Shown in pieces: positions 48,331 through 61,439 of a DNA stretch of 64,000 nucleotides (position 1 is its first letter; every line of letters begins with the position of its first letter). The notes below the pieces were generated by a model. It was given only the letters and a program-made list of their open reading frames with translations. It searched no databases and was not told the DNA's origin. The DNA is from Myxocyprinus asiaticus. Its lineage: Eukaryota; Chordata; Actinopteri; Cypriniformes; Catostomidae. Where the stretch lies: NCBI RefSeq assembly GCF_019703515.2, contig NC_059372.1, positions 14,340,492 to 14,404,491 on the forward strand, in the 5' to 3' direction. The position numbers and the translations under genes were made by a program.

Positions 48331-49057
48331 CAATACATTCCCAATGTTCAAAATCAAGTCACGGCAATTTTTTGGCACAGAAATACGGCACATTATTGAA
48401 GTAAAATAGGTTGTGAATGGCATTTAAAAAAATCCCTTTTTTTCTTGTTCAGACTGACCCAGAATACTGATTGTTGTTCACTAGTAACAGAGCACAGATG
48501 GGATATTTTACTCAGGTTCTCATTTGGAATCCTGACTGAGTATCTCTCTCTCTGTCTGCAGTGCTTGCTGGCTTCAGCCTTTTTCATTATGTTCTGCCTG
48601 TGAGTGAGTCCAGAGGGCAACAAGGGTGCTAGTGCTCGCAGCAAGGTCAGAGCCATGTAATCCCATTACCCAATCAGAGAGAAAGAGATAGAGGAAGTGT
48701 CAAGCATAGGTTTACAACTCACGCAGATGTGTGGTTTTATATTTATGAGTGGTGTGTATGTAATAAGGGGTGACTTGTGAGGTTAATGTCCCGTCCCAAT
48801 GCAGGGAAGGCTGGTTTTTGGAGACTGCTCTGAAATGGACTCCATCACTGGCACTGATGTCATCCATTAAACGATAATCACCTATGGTGTAATGCCATCA
48901 CTGTGCTGTCTCAAGAGACCACACAAGGGCAGCCATTCAGTTTCACGAACATTTGAAGAGCATGCCCAGCATGTTTTTAGAAAATATGTTGATTGTGAAT
49001 AGTTCTTAGCATATGGTGAATTCTGAAGTGCTGATGTAGAATTCCTTTGGGGCAGTT
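48331..49057. other. Intron 3, no gene seen
   Basis: 48345-48405 resembles 8095-8190. The rest is unique. Confidence 0.5.
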
Positions 49058-49650
49058 ACAAAAAAAGTACTTTTGATGGTATCAGATGTAAATGCTATGG
49101 TAAATGCTATGGTAACTTTAATATACTGGATACCATGGTATGGAATGTATACCATATACATGTGTCATGTGCTACAAGGTACTTCAGGGAATTCCATGGT
49201 GTCATGTTCTTGTCAACAAAAAATGGTAAATGTACATGGTATGTACATAGTACTCTAAGTTAATTCAAAGAATACCATGCTATAACCATGGTACCATTCC
49301 CAAAACATACAGCATTACAATGACATTTTCGTGCTACTCCAAGTTACTTTAAAGAAGTCCAGTGTATTGCCATAATACCATATCCAAAAAAATGTTACCT
49401 TGGTGTTTATGTGGCAGTTTACCCCAAGTTAAAAGAATACCATTGCATTACCATGGTCTCAGGTCCAGAAACATGGTATTACCATGGTATTTAAATGGTA
49501 CCCCAAGTTACTGCAAAGAATGCCATTGTATTACCATGGAATCAGGTCCAAAAACATGGTATTACCATGGTATTCCAAGGGACTTCAAAGAATATCATGG
49601 TATTACCATGGTACATGTCCAAAAACATGGTAATACCATAGTGTTTTTTT
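49058..49650. repeat. Tandem array of CCATGG-rich units
   Basis: Roughly 80-105-bp imperfect units recur, with words 'ggtattaccatggta', 'ccaagttactt', 'aaagaataccat' and 'caggtccaaaaacat'. The right half is best conserved and the left half decayed. Each unit contains self-complementary ACCATGGT cores. Confidence 0.8.
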
Positions 49651-50857
49651 TTTAATTTTTTTATTTTATTTTTTTATACCTACACAGAGAGTAACGCAGT
49701 GTGTCTCGGCTCAAAACAGCTGCTGGTCCGGCAGGGGGTCCAGACCCTCAGGCTGTGTGTGTTTAAGATTAGAGTGTGTAGATTTGCCCCATAGTTTGTT
49801 TTTCTGTCACCCTCATAGGGAGCTAGTAAACAGCTGCCCCTTGAGCTAAGTAAACATAGGGAGCCCTCCATCATTAGTTCAATCACTGTCTATACTGTAT
49901 GTTCCCGGGGTGTCAGTGAAGCTGGGTTTGAGTCAACACTCCACACTGACCCAATCATCTCCCTATTGTGTAGAGCAATGATTCACAACCAGGGATACTG
50001 AACTAGGTTCCAGGGGGTACTTGGAAATATTTAAATTATGCTTTTTTTAACCTAGAAAACAGAAATTGTGACTTTAAAATATTCATCCCATTAAATATGT
50101 CAGTCAACCAAACAAATATCCCATATCCATTTTTGTATGAGTTAAAAGGAACAGATTGCTGATTTGGTGTGGATTAAGGGGTACTTTAAAACTTACAAAA
50201 GTTATAGTTCCGAATAAAGGTACCTAAAATAGGCTTTAGTTACTGCAGTTGGAAAGGGCCTACAGATGTGTCTGTGGTAGTACCCTAGAAAAAAGTTGGT
50301 GTCAAGCAATCACAAAGAGCTCTTTTGTGAGAAGTTTTTGTAGATGTTTTCACTTTAAAATTTCCCCAAAGAGTATGCATGCAAAATTAACGACATATAA
50401 AGACACAATTCAGCTATACTTCAACCAGTTTCATTATACTGTTTCAGTTCGATCAAAAAAGCATTGTGTAAACTGTCTAACTTGTTATAGAAAGCCACAC
50501 CATCCTTGGCTCCCCTGCAGGTATGCAGTGTTTTGACGCTGAATGTGAGAGTTGAAAGGTGTGCGGTGGATCTGGTGACAGTCTCGGCTTCCTGGGTTGC
50601 CACCGTGTAATGAGATCTGTCTGATGTTTGGGCTGCTCTCTATCCAGAGCACTGTCTGCTTTAGACAGGGTCATACTGAGCAGCATGACAGAGATAAGAT
50701 TAACTGTGTTGCTCAAGATCACATTTCAAGCACTCAAATGCTGACTTTCCCTTTCTTTTACACTCGCTCACTCATTTTCTCCATTTCTGTGGGCAGTCAC
50801 ATGATCTTTTTGGGATCTATATACAAAAGTCTGTACAATTCTATTCTCAATATCATG

Positions 50858-50860
<3 letters not shown>
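49651..50860. other. Intron 3, no gene seen
   Basis: A T-rich tract at 49646-49677 leads into mostly unique DNA. No exon-like frame. Confidence 0.5.

Positions 50861-50926
<66 letters not shown>
50861..50926. repeat. (TA)n microsatellite
   Basis: About 32 units, abutting a Tc1 fragment. Confidence 0.97.
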
Positions 50927-50929
<3 letters not shown>

Positions 50930-50930
<1 letters not shown>

Positions 50931-51227
50931 GGAGTATAAACTGCTGCTGACTGGATGTTTTTTTGTTTTTGGCACCATTCTGAGTAAACTCTAAAGACCC
51001 AGGAGATCATCAGTTAGAGAAATACTCAAACCAGCAATCGTGCCATGGTCGAAATCACTGAGATAATTTTTTCCCCCATTCTGATGGTTGATGTGAATAT
51101 TAACTGAAGCTCCAGACCCGTATCTGCATGACTTTATGTATTGCACTGCTGCCATATGTTTGGCTGATTAGATAATCGCATGAATAAGTAGGTGTACAGG
51201 TGTTCCTAATAAAGTGCTAGGTGAGTT
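50930..51227 (-). mobile_element. Tc1/mariner end fragment of the 1336-1889 family
   Basis: The minus strand encodes scraps of the same helix-turn-helix protein (VYSEWCQKQK). The right end 'ggtgttcctaataaagtgct' plus 'aggtgagt' is the family terminus. The left part is lost at the (TA)n array. Confidence 0.8.
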
Positions 51228-51235
51228 TATATATA

Positions 51236-51747
51236 CAGTACTGTGCAAAAGTTTTAGGCATTGTGAGGATGTCTTCAAAAATAATGCCATAAATAGTTTT
51301 CATTTATCAATTAACATCATACAAAGTCCAGTAAACATAAAAAGCTAAATCAATATTTGGTGTGGCCACCTTTGCCTTTAAAACAGCCCCAATTCTTCTA
51401 GGTACACCTGGACACAGTTTTTCTTGGTTGTTGGCAGATAGGATGTTCCAAGCTTCTTGGAGAATTCACCACAGTTCTTCTATCTATTTAGGCTGTCTCA
51501 ATTGCTTCTGTCTCTTTATGTAATCTCAGACTGACACGATGTTCAGTGGGGGGCTCTGTGGGGGCAATGCCATCTCTTGCAGAGTGCCCTGTTCTTCTAT
51601 TCTAATCTTTTCTATTTGCAAAAGTAATATTTGGGAGTCCAAAATGTATTTTTCCTATTGACACACTAGCTGAAGATATAAATAACCATCTTAAGACAAA
51701 AGTTTTTGTGAAACATCTTAAGTGCCTAAAACTTTTGCACAGTACTG
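51236..51747. mobile_element. Small Tc1-like TIR element
   Basis: The ends CAGTACTGTGCAAAAGTTTT and its inverse are 25 bp long, with TA on the left (51234-51235). The right flank has mutated or differs. The interior keeps no transposase frame. It starts eight bases after the neighbouring Tc1 fragment ends. Confidence 0.85.
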
Positions 51748-53760
51748 TGTGTGTAAATATATATATATATATATGCATACTGATAGACCCAGTTTTTATA
51801 GATATAGAAAAATATAGAAAAAAATATATATATTTTTTATCTTTATGCATGTTTATTGAAAGTTTATAGATGGCTGTCTATTAAGCACAGACAGTTCTTT
51901 CCTGGGCAAGGCCAAGGGAGAGGAAATGTCCCAACAATAAACACTTAAAGAAAAAAAAAGACTTCTGGGATAATGTAAACAACAATGGCAGCGATGGAAG
52001 CAGCATGGTTTCAGCACCAGAGAGCTTACACTGGATGCTATTGTTGCTTTGTGAGAAGGAGAGGAAATTGTTTCTCCTTTCAGACCTCAATGACTTCCGC
52101 CATAAAACAATCATCATTGACTGTCAGAGGGAAAACAGTATATTTACTCTCCAGGCATCTGCTGTCTCTCTTATCTGTCTGGTTCTCTTTATTTTCTGTG
52201 CGTTCTTTCTACTCTGCATAGTTGGATTTTGCATCAGTACCGCCATCTCATATCAGATTTAAAGTAGACGGTGGGGGTTTTAAAGGATGAACCAAGGAAT
52301 TTAGTAATTTTTTTAAGTTTAATGTCTGCTTGTGTTTTCTCATTCTTGCACTTGTTCTTGTTTCTCTATGCACTTTTGCTCTTTTCACCCTGAAATGGAC
52401 CTCAAGAGTTCATTATAGGATGTACAGTATTTGTAAATATTTCTTCTCTCATCTTGTTCTACTTCCTCCACACAAGCCACAGACAGCTAAACACAGATGG
52501 GTTCACTAAATCTGAGAACCAAGCAAGTGGTTTGGCGTATATATAGAGCCAAGACACAAAGACCTAATAAAGAAAGCTTAAAAAATATATATTTGTCTGC
52601 GTAACGGGTCCAATAACTTTTTTAATAGTCTCAAATAGGCCTTTTTTTTTTTTCTCATACACATTTTCATGACTTCCAACACTTTTTCCTCACCACGTAG
52701 CTTGTTGTTTGTGAGTTCCATTTTTGATACTTCCACAGCCATTTGTTTTCTTGTTCTTCTTGTGAAATGTATCTTTATTTTGCTGTATTTGAATGTCAGT
52801 ATGTGTTCGTATGTGTATTAAGGTTGTGTTTTCTGATTAGCAGGGTCCCTACAGTCAAGAAAAACCTGGAAATATCAGGTTATTTTAAAATTGTGATTTC
52901 CAGGCCTGGACAATTAATGGAAATTTATAATAATGGATAAAATAAATAAATAAATGTCTCATTTATTTATTATTTTCTTTTTTTCATAAATACACATTTG
53001 AGTGTAAATTGTTATGAGCGTTCAAGACTTCTTAAGATTCTTTATACAGTACTGGAATAGATAAACAACTTTGAGCCCACTGGGACCCTCATAAACCCAA
53101 CACGTTCCTGAATCAGGTGTAAAGGGACTACAAGGTCCACAATGCACTTAACCCAAAAGAGATTACATTGCCCTCAATGCTGAACAGCAAAGTATTTCTA
53201 CTGAGGTTTTGGTTTTACTGTATTGAGTCAGCATCACAAAGCAAGCAGAAAATTGGTACTTTGCGACACATTTCTTAGTGAGTTATGCCATCAAGATGCA
53301 AAATGTTAAAATGCACTATCATGCTTTTCAATAGTCCCACTAGCTCTTGTTTGTTCATTTGTAATTTGATTGATAGCTGATGGACTTTAAGCTGATCCAG
53401 TCATTTCTTCTGCACATGGAGCAGCACGTGTAGATTTGTCACTCACTGAATTGCTCTAACTTCTATACTGAGAGTGTATGTGCGTAATAATTGCCAGTGA
53501 AAAGCATAAATCTTGTTTGAATGAAACAGCACAAATCCATGGTTAGGCTGCATTTGGATAAGCTGCTTGCGCCGAGCTTAGTCCCTTTGATTTGCCCTGA
53601 GCCCCATCTGAAATAGAGAAAACCTTAGATAAGCACAGCCTCTGAATAGAACAAATAAACGTTTTACATAGAGGAGACTAAAGGAACATGAGGAGAACGA
53701 TTGCCCTCTCTATCTCTCCCTATTTGTCTTATTTTATGTCCCAAGTTGAAACACATCATT
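51748..53760. other. Intron 3, no gene seen
   Basis: Short TA runs lie at 51758-51773. A decayed MITE with 'cctggaaatatcaggtt' and 'ccaggcctgg' sits at 52840-52945. Nothing else is identified; the 78-85-residue frames near 51985-52262 lack support. Confidence 0.5.
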
Positions 53761-53914
53761 TTAAAGGATAGTTAGCCCAAAAATTAGAATTCTGTCATTA
53801 ACTCGTCCTTATGTTGTTTTAACCCCATATAACTTTCGTTGATTCGTGAAGGAAGGAACAACATGAGGGTGAAGTGATGACAGACTTTTAATTTTAGTTG
53901 ACCTATCTCTTTAA
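53761..53914. repeat. Short Angel-like MITE
   Basis: TTAA occurs at both ends, with 'aggatagttagcccaaaaat' opposite 'attttagttgacctatct'. Confidence 0.8.
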
Positions 53915-55654
53915 ATTTCAGTGTTTTCCACAACACTGACACCTTTGTTTCCTGGTGCCTAAAGCATCTTTCTCTTCAAACAAGTGTGTGTGTGTGTTTT
54001 GCACTGTGGTGTCCTAGCGACTTGGGACTTCATGCCAAGTTCTGTGGTCTTTTTGTTACACCTCTTTCTCCTCGTGTCCACACTCTTTCCTTTTTTTCAG
54101 TCTTGGACCATGCTGATTCATTGTCCAACTGTCCTCTTCTATTTCATCTGTACAACTGTTTTCCTGTGCAGTTTAGGATATTAGCATGCTGTTACATCTA
54201 CAGACTTCAACTTTGCAATTAATGCTTTTTTAATGGCTCTCCAGGCCATCACATTATACAGCTCAGCTTCTTAACGTAAGCCACGAGGGGGACCATATGG
54301 ACGGCAGCCAGACCCCTTGCAGAGGGGTCCAGCGGTCTGCAAAGCATTATTTTAAAGTCATAGAAAGTGTATTTGTCTGAACTTGGTGGGAGCCTAATCC
54401 AGTGAGAAAGGATTGTGTGTCATTTCAGGTTAGAGTTACTGTAAAGCGGGGGTGAGGTGTTGACGAACTGTTGTTGAGTGAAAGCTCACATTGGACCATT
54501 CAAACCCCCGAACAGCTGAAGGAAACCTGCTGGCCTTTAGATTAGAGATGGGAAAACACCCACCCCTGACAGCCCTATAATGTGCAGATAAGCCAGGGGT
54601 CCACTGTCAACTTCTTTGTATGTTTTCGTCAGTCTCTTAAGTAATTAAGGTCCAAAGGATTGAACATATTTGCTTGGATTTACTCATGGAACTTGCATTT
54701 CGTGTCAAAACCAAACATTATTTGTTATAACCGAGATTCCCCTAAAACAAAGACATGAAACCATATCCAATTTAAGACATCGAAATAGGAAATTGAGCCT
54801 TTTAGCTTCGTTAGATGATCCTTGATGCCTACTGTAGAAGCATATTTTTTGACGGCACCTGGTTGGCTATTTTGCTATTTTAAATTCCGAACTAAAAATC
54901 CAATGCAAATGAATGTATTTTGGAAAAATGAGAACAGATACTCTGGTGTTTGTGTTCTTATTTAGCTAATTTAGCATGTTCAAGCCTTCAGTGGAAAGAA
55001 TCCAAAAAAACCTCTTTACTCATTACACAGGTTGGCGATGTAAAAGGAACTATGGAAAAAGATTTTTGGTTTTGTTTTCTGCAAGTATCATGTTGAAATG
55101 TTGCTAAGTGTTTCAGTTACATGCAGGCCAGGTTTTAGCGAATCCTTTCACAGGCTCAAACGGAAAATGCTGAGTTCTCGTTCCTAAAATGGCCTCCAGC
55201 ACTGTCCTCGTAACCGGGTGTGCCAGCAGGGTTTGACATTTGCCACCTCATTAATGGGCTAATTAGCCTGATTTAGACTCAAAGAAGTGCAAATCCATCC
55301 ATCCATCCATCTATCTATATGGGAATTTCATACTGCGCAGAGTGCAATTTTACCCTTCCCTTTTTGTTTTTGGCTCACACCGCAAAGACGTAGGGAGGCT
55401 GAACAATAGAAAAGTGCAGTCAGAATGGCTTTTGGTAACTTAAGCAGGATTGTTGAGCAAGTATTTCTCAAGCTTCCTTTTTTCCCGCTGGTTCAGGTGC
55501 CACCATTCATTCTTGTTCTGTCGGTAGCCCAATTCCTTCTGTATCCCTCAGGATAGCATTCTCTTCCACAAAGGCCTATGCTTGGTTTTACAGGTGGCCT
55601 GCCTCTCATTTTCCTACTGAAGTAAAAAAATAAATAAAATAAAAAAACAATGGT
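53915..55654. other. Intron 3, no gene seen
   Basis: Mostly unique. A short hairpin 'gaccccttgcagaggggtc' lies at about 54311-54330 and a (CATC)n tract at 55294-55312. Confidence 0.5.
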
Positions 55655-55659
55655 TTGCC

Positions 55660-56110
55660 GGATTAAGCTGGTTTTACTTGGTCTAGCTGGTCTTTAGCTG
55701 GTCTAGCAAGTCTCCGACCCTGGCCAAGTTGGTTTTCAGCAGGTCTAGCTGGTCTCTCACCCTGGCCAAGCTGGTCTTAAACTGGTTTACCTCGTCTGCC
55801 AGCTGGTCTCCCAGTCTGACCAGCTAATAAGTCCCTAAAACCCTACAAAACCAACATATCAGACTGGGAGACCAGCAAAGACCAGCAAAACATTAGTTTT
55901 TTTTAGCAGATTTGCTAGTTTTAGCTGATTTAAGTTCGTCTAGCTTCGTCTTCAGCTGGTCTCCCACCCTGTGCCAAGCTGGTCTTCAGCTAGTTTAGTT
56001 AGTCTGCCATCTGGTCTCCCAGCCTGACAAGCTGATAAGTGCCCCAAAAAAAAACTATAAAACCAGAAAATCAGGCTAGGAGACCAGCAAACCATCTTAG
56101 GGTGGTTTTT
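55660..56110. repeat. 'Ctggt' MITE, tandem/inverted dimer
   Basis: Two related ~220-bp blocks (about 55660-55890 and 55900-56100) each run from 'agctggtcttcagc'-type words to 'gggagaccagcaaa'. Inverted accag/ctggt motifs make each block a potential hairpin. Confidence 0.75.
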
Positions 56111-57915
56111 CAACAGTGTGTGTGCATAACCTTCACATCTACAAAACGTTAAATTGTTGTTTTTCAGGTAATTATATTTTGATTCTATATATATTAAATG
56201 GCTTTGCACTTGTGATTTTCTTATGACAATTTTGGTTATGATTTATATTCTTCAGTTAAGAGGCTTTTGATTTGGAAAAGGAGAGCTAGAGATAGAAGGG
56301 GACCGGGGCCTCTTCAGACACCTGACATTTTACCATTCTTCATTAAAAAAAAGCGTGTGTTTGCGTCAGACTGTCGAGTTCTAATTAGGACATCAATTCA
56401 GGCACGGTTTTTAGCATTGCACACTTTTTTCAAAACTCATCACATCAAATCTCTTTAAGTCCTCTCTTGACTGACATGTGCATAGCGGTTTTATCACTCA
56501 CAAGGGTGTTTGTTTAACAAGCATAGCTGTACGTTGCCCCCACATGTCCGTCTGTCTATTCACCATTGCATACTCATACCCTAGTCTTGATTGTTAACAC
56601 CATGAGATCATAGTCTTGTGCTTGGCTGTGTTTCCACAAGCACTAATTATTCTGGGAATGTTTGAAGAGGTGGAAAACCCAAACACTCCTATTTAAAAAC
56701 TAGCATTGCTGATCACCAACATATGTTGTGTTTTGAAGGCTGGTTTACTGGTATCCCTGCCAAGCTTCTTAACTAGCTTAATCAGTAAGCCTGCCTTGGT
56801 CGATCAGCTTCATCAGAATGACCATCTCTTGTCAATGTTTGTCCTCCAGTTAGACCTGCACAAAACCAGCTTGGACCAGCAAAGTCCTCATTTTCTCAAC
56901 TACTTGGTTGCTGCCATTGTCTCTGCTTGCTGATAGGTCTGCCCACTTTACTGTACCCCTGCTGAGTAATTTAGGCAGCTTGCCCTACTGGCCAACTTTA
57001 AATCCACTGTCTGGTTTCAGGTCCTCTGGGGTCAAGGTTCTATTTTCTTTCCCACCATAAGCCCTGGGATTGACTCATTACTGCAAGTTTCCATGAGGAA
57101 AGACCCGGAGGCTATTCTAGGGGCTGTACCTGTTTGTTCACGGTGCAGGTAACAGGTAGACTTCTTGACAGTCAAGACTTTCTGTGTCCATGCTGATAAC
57201 CATGACTCACGAAGCTACACATAGTCATGTGTGTTTTCTTTAACAAGAAGCAGACAGAGTTACAGGTTCCCACAGGAAAAAGATGACTTATTAAATATCA
57301 TAGCCCTCTAAGTAAACATCTGTAACAGTTTGGACTGGTTTTGGTGTTGAAGAACGCTAAACCGCCCTGACTACTCAATCATCAATCAAACATACCTTAG
57401 AGATTTGCCTAAAAATCCCTACGCCTGTGATCCCTCAAAGACAATCTGTTAAAAGTTTGCGCTTAATCCCAGAGTTCCTGGAATGACCTTGTCTAGGATC
57501 AGCCACTCTATTGTGAATGAGTCTTTGGTAAAAACAGACTTCAGTAGAAGCTGCACCTTAGGTTTTATTTACCCTGCATAGCAATGCAATGATCTGATAT
57601 TTTGACACTTTTGAGTTGTTTTGTTCTGTCTGTTTACATTCACTTAAGGCATAACTAATTGTTTTTACACATGCAAATTAATCTGCGCAGCATGATTGAA
57701 ACTGCCAGATGAGAAAGTAAACAGATCAACTTGCGGTTGTCTAGATCATAACTATCAATAACATCAAATAACATGTTAACATATCTAGTTGGCACTAGAT
57801 TGTGTAAATAATCACAGTCACAAGTTTAGTGCAGTTTTGTTGCTCTTTTGAGACATTTGGCTTCCCACACAGCTCATTAATATATAAAATATGCTGCGTA
57901 ACTATGAGGAATGCT
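56111..57915. other. Intron 3, no gene seen
   Basis: 56690-56890 is a decayed 'ctggt' MITE (its 75-residue frame is not a gene). The remainder is unique. Confidence 0.5.
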
Positions 57916-57959
57916 TAATGTAATAAGAAGGTTGACATGGATATTGAATGACTTCAACA

Positions 57960-59330
57960 TTTCTAAACTAAACGTTGGAATAAATACTTGCGTATAATAG
58001 AAATCACTGTCGCTCGTGTTAGTTGTTGCATGTACTCCCCACATCATTCACACGAAGGAATTCCAATGCGTTCACTATCCAAAATGAAAAAATTATGATA
58101 AATTAACTAACTAAATAAATAAAATAACGAAAAATTTCAAAATTAAGAGGAAAATTGGCTACTAGTATTTAAATGTAGGATGGATTGCCAGATATCAGAT
58201 TCCTAGAAGATGTATGACCACATTTGAGATTGCCGCCAATTGGATGCGAAAAAAATTCAATGTTAATTTCTCAGAAATTAACATTGAAGTCAATACTTGC
58301 GTATAATACTAATCACTTTCGCTCTAATGTCATAAGTTGCACGTGTGTGCTCCCCCTCGCTTTTAGGTATCTTTATGCATTCATTAACCAATTTTTTTTT
58401 TTTTTTTATGTAAAAATAACCAAAAACTAGGGATGTGCATGGTTACTGTATTAAAAATTCAGTTATCCACGAGGTTTCATGAATGGTTAATTGGTTTTTC
58501 GTCAGGAGCCAGGACGCGGGAATAAAGAACGTTTATTGCAATGGAATTTCCTCAAACACTTCTCAAAATAGCAGCAAATGAAGTGCACAGTGAGCTACAG
58601 TATGAGCCTAAATAGCACAATACATATATCTTCAAATTATTTTCACATTAAAGTCAATCAGAAACAGTCAAACTGTCACTGACTGTATTTGCGTTCTGCC
58701 TGGGCAGGTTCACATTTCTGTGAGGCAACAAACGCAAGTATTGTCATGTGCATAGAGTTATACTGCTGCAGTTAATTAGCCTCTTTGGGGTGCTTTGATT
58801 TTTAAATGGTTTAAAATCAAATGGCATTAAACTTACTTGTCTAATTATTGTATGTAAATATGCACACCAGAGCAAAAGGGAAAAAACACTGTCTTATCAT
58901 TAATCAATCATTAATCGCTGAAACATTGCTAGGTGAAAAACAACATGGAATCAAATTTATGGTGTAACAGTCCTCTGTTCAATCTGAACTTTTTCAGAGC
59001 ACAGCACAACGAAGGAAACACAATGCAGGTGTTTTGAGATGCGTTGATAAAAATTTAAGTTATTTTTAACTTTACTCATTGTCTGAAAATGTGGCAATCC
59101 TGTGCGAGACGCTGAAAGAATAAACAGTTAGATTCAGCGCAACAGTTAAAGACGGCCATCCAGAAAAAAATATATATATAAATTCTCATAAATAGACAGT
59201 AAAATGAATACTTTAGGATAATATTAATTGTTTTCGCTCTCATGGTAATTCTGTAGTTGCATGTGTGTAATACTCATGATTCACAAGTAGTAATTTCTTA
59301 TCCATTCACTAACTGAAACAAAAAAATCAA
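57960..59330. repeat. Three dispersed copies of a ~110-130-bp repeat around a further insert
   Basis: 'aatacttgcgtataata', 'atcact(g/t)tcgctc' and 'gttgca(c/t)gt' occur at 57980-58075 and 58290-58385. A diverged third copy with 'ttttcgctctcatgg' lies at 59205-59310. Between the second and third, at 58435, a terminus TAGGGATGTGCATGGTTAC begins what looks like a hAT-like insert. Its right end was not found. Confidence 0.55.
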
Positions 59331-59909
59331 TCAATCAATAAATAAATAAATATAGAAAAAACATATGCAAGCATGCAAGATCTAGTCTCATAAAAAAATA
59401 AAAAATAAAACAAATAAAAAGAAGGAAGTTTGTTTTACAGTGTAACTGTGCAGCCCAAAAGTTTTGAAAGCTCATTTGCTCTCAGCTTGGATGCATTCTA
59501 AGGCCAAAACAGAATGCTTGCTCAGCCTAAAGAGATGTCAGACGACCTCCCGGACTGGATTGCTCTAGCAGCTGTAATTATATGGTAATGTTCTGTTTTT
59601 TGTACACAAATCTCTTTGTTTCCTTTCTATATTCCTTTCTGGCTCTCTCCTCCTTTCTGGAAGAGGAAGTTCTCTCATGGTTGAGGTATGTAAGGTCTGG
59701 CCAGCCACAGGGACCTCCTTCACTCTATCCCTCAAATGTAATATCAGCTTCAGAGCGGTGGCCCAAATCAGAGGAGGTGCTGTTGAGATTCTGCAGCTGT
59801 CTGTGGATGGGTCACTAAAATGCAGTTTCCTTTCAAGCTTTCATAAAGTATGCACAAAAGGCTTTTGGGGCTTTCAGGGATTTATATCAGCTGAACAAAA
59901 CACCTTGAG

Positions 59910-60180
59910 ATAGTTTACCCAAAAATGAAATTTCTGTCATTATTCATTCACTCACCCTCTTGTTGTTGTTCAAAATCTGTAGGTCTTTCTTTCTTCTGTA
60001 GAACACATAATGCAGAATGTTTGGAACTGACAGTCTCAGTCACTGTTGATTTTCATTTACACTTTTTTTCTAAAGAGTGAAAGTGGATGGTGACTAAAGC
60101 TTCCTTCCCACATAAGAAAGAAATTCATACAGGTTTGGAGTAAATGATGACAAAAGTTACATTTTTGAGAGAACTATTCA
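59910..60180. repeat. Angel-like MITE, full length
   Basis: 'atagtttacccaaaaatgaaatt' is opposite 'acatttttgagagaactatt', with the usual internal 'cactcaccctcttgttgttg' and 'gtagaacacataatgcaga'. Confidence 0.8.
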
Positions 60181-61131
60181 ATTGTGTGTGTGTTCTTAAA
60201 CAGTAAGAATTTGATGGCTTGGATTGGTTGGTTTTACGCTATGGTAAGAAACTGTTTTTGATCAGTTAACAAAGCTATAAATGGAGTCATGATTGTATTA
60301 ACAGTGTATTTGGATGCCTACTGGCACAATATGTGTTCCAGAGAAAAGCCGCAATGGCATTTGAATATACAGTTTCTCCGTCCCCTCTTGTAATAATGGC
60401 TTTTGCTGTCCACTCTGTGTGTGAATTTTTGTGGCGTATCAAGTACTATTTCACAATTTTATTTGAACTGTAAAGAGGATGCAAGCTCATTGTGTATGTG
60501 GCTTATAGTGTATTCACCAGTTGTTGGGTTTACATTGCAAGGGATGTTCAAAGTATTTTTGAAGTTTTTGCGAGCACACATGAACGCACACAAACACCAG
60601 TGTTTTGTGAATTGAATTGGCTTCACAAAATAGTACAAAGAGAGTAAATACAAAAGATGTCTTTCTATTGTGTTGTTGTTGCAAACAAACATGCAGCACA
60701 ACAAGTGAAGTCTGAGCGATTGACTCTTGTGTGCCATTTTTTTTTATTTTTTATGAATCAGTCAGATACACTCAACTACTGACTGAATGTTTAGATCACA
60801 ATGTGTAATGAAAGCTACACATTTGCCAAAAGTGTTTTGTTGTAATAAATACAAATTTGTATAAAAAAATAAATAAATAATAATAAAAAAAACATTAAAA
60901 TAAGTTACAAAATAGTATTGTTTTGTTTAGTACATTATTTTGTAAGAAAGACGGATACACATATACACACTCCAAACATCATCATGTTAGCCATGTGAAA
61001 AGCCTCATGAACTAAAGCAAAACTGCTTTGCTGGAACAAAAACAACAAGACAGCCTCTGATTGGTTGAGAAATTTGAGGTCATTGATCTTGACACTGAAA
61101 TATATTTGCAGATATTTTTACTAGGGCTTTC
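60181..61131. other. Intron 3, no gene seen
   Basis: Unique AT-rich DNA with an (AAAT)n-like run near 60866-60890. Confidence 0.5.
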
Positions 61132-61439
61132 AATCGATTCAAATATTTACTGAAATTAATTACATGGTATGAAGATTAATTAATCAAATTAATTATTATT
61201 ATTATTAATTAATCAAAATTAATCCCATATATAAATATGTGCGGAGAAAGCCTCTCAAATAACAATAATTTAGTATATAATGATTAAATAATTATAAATA
61301 GTTATATTCAAATAATTTCAAATAATATATATTTACTTTTATTCACCAAAGTGGCATTCATCTATCACAATGTATAGTCAGGACATTAATAACGTGAAAA
61401 ATTACTATTACAATTTGAATTTAAACTTCTAAAACTACA

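Noticed and set aside
49058..49650. CRISPR-like array of repeats
   Set aside because: Units are imperfect, spacers are themselves related, and the context is a vertebrate intron; it is a minisatellite.
51985..52262. Two overlapping frames with a hydrophobic C-terminal stretch
   Set aside because: No start context, splice sites or homology support; chance frames in unique intron.
56706..56933. 75-residue plus-strand frame
   Set aside because: It overlaps a decayed 'ctggt' MITE and shows no coding signature.
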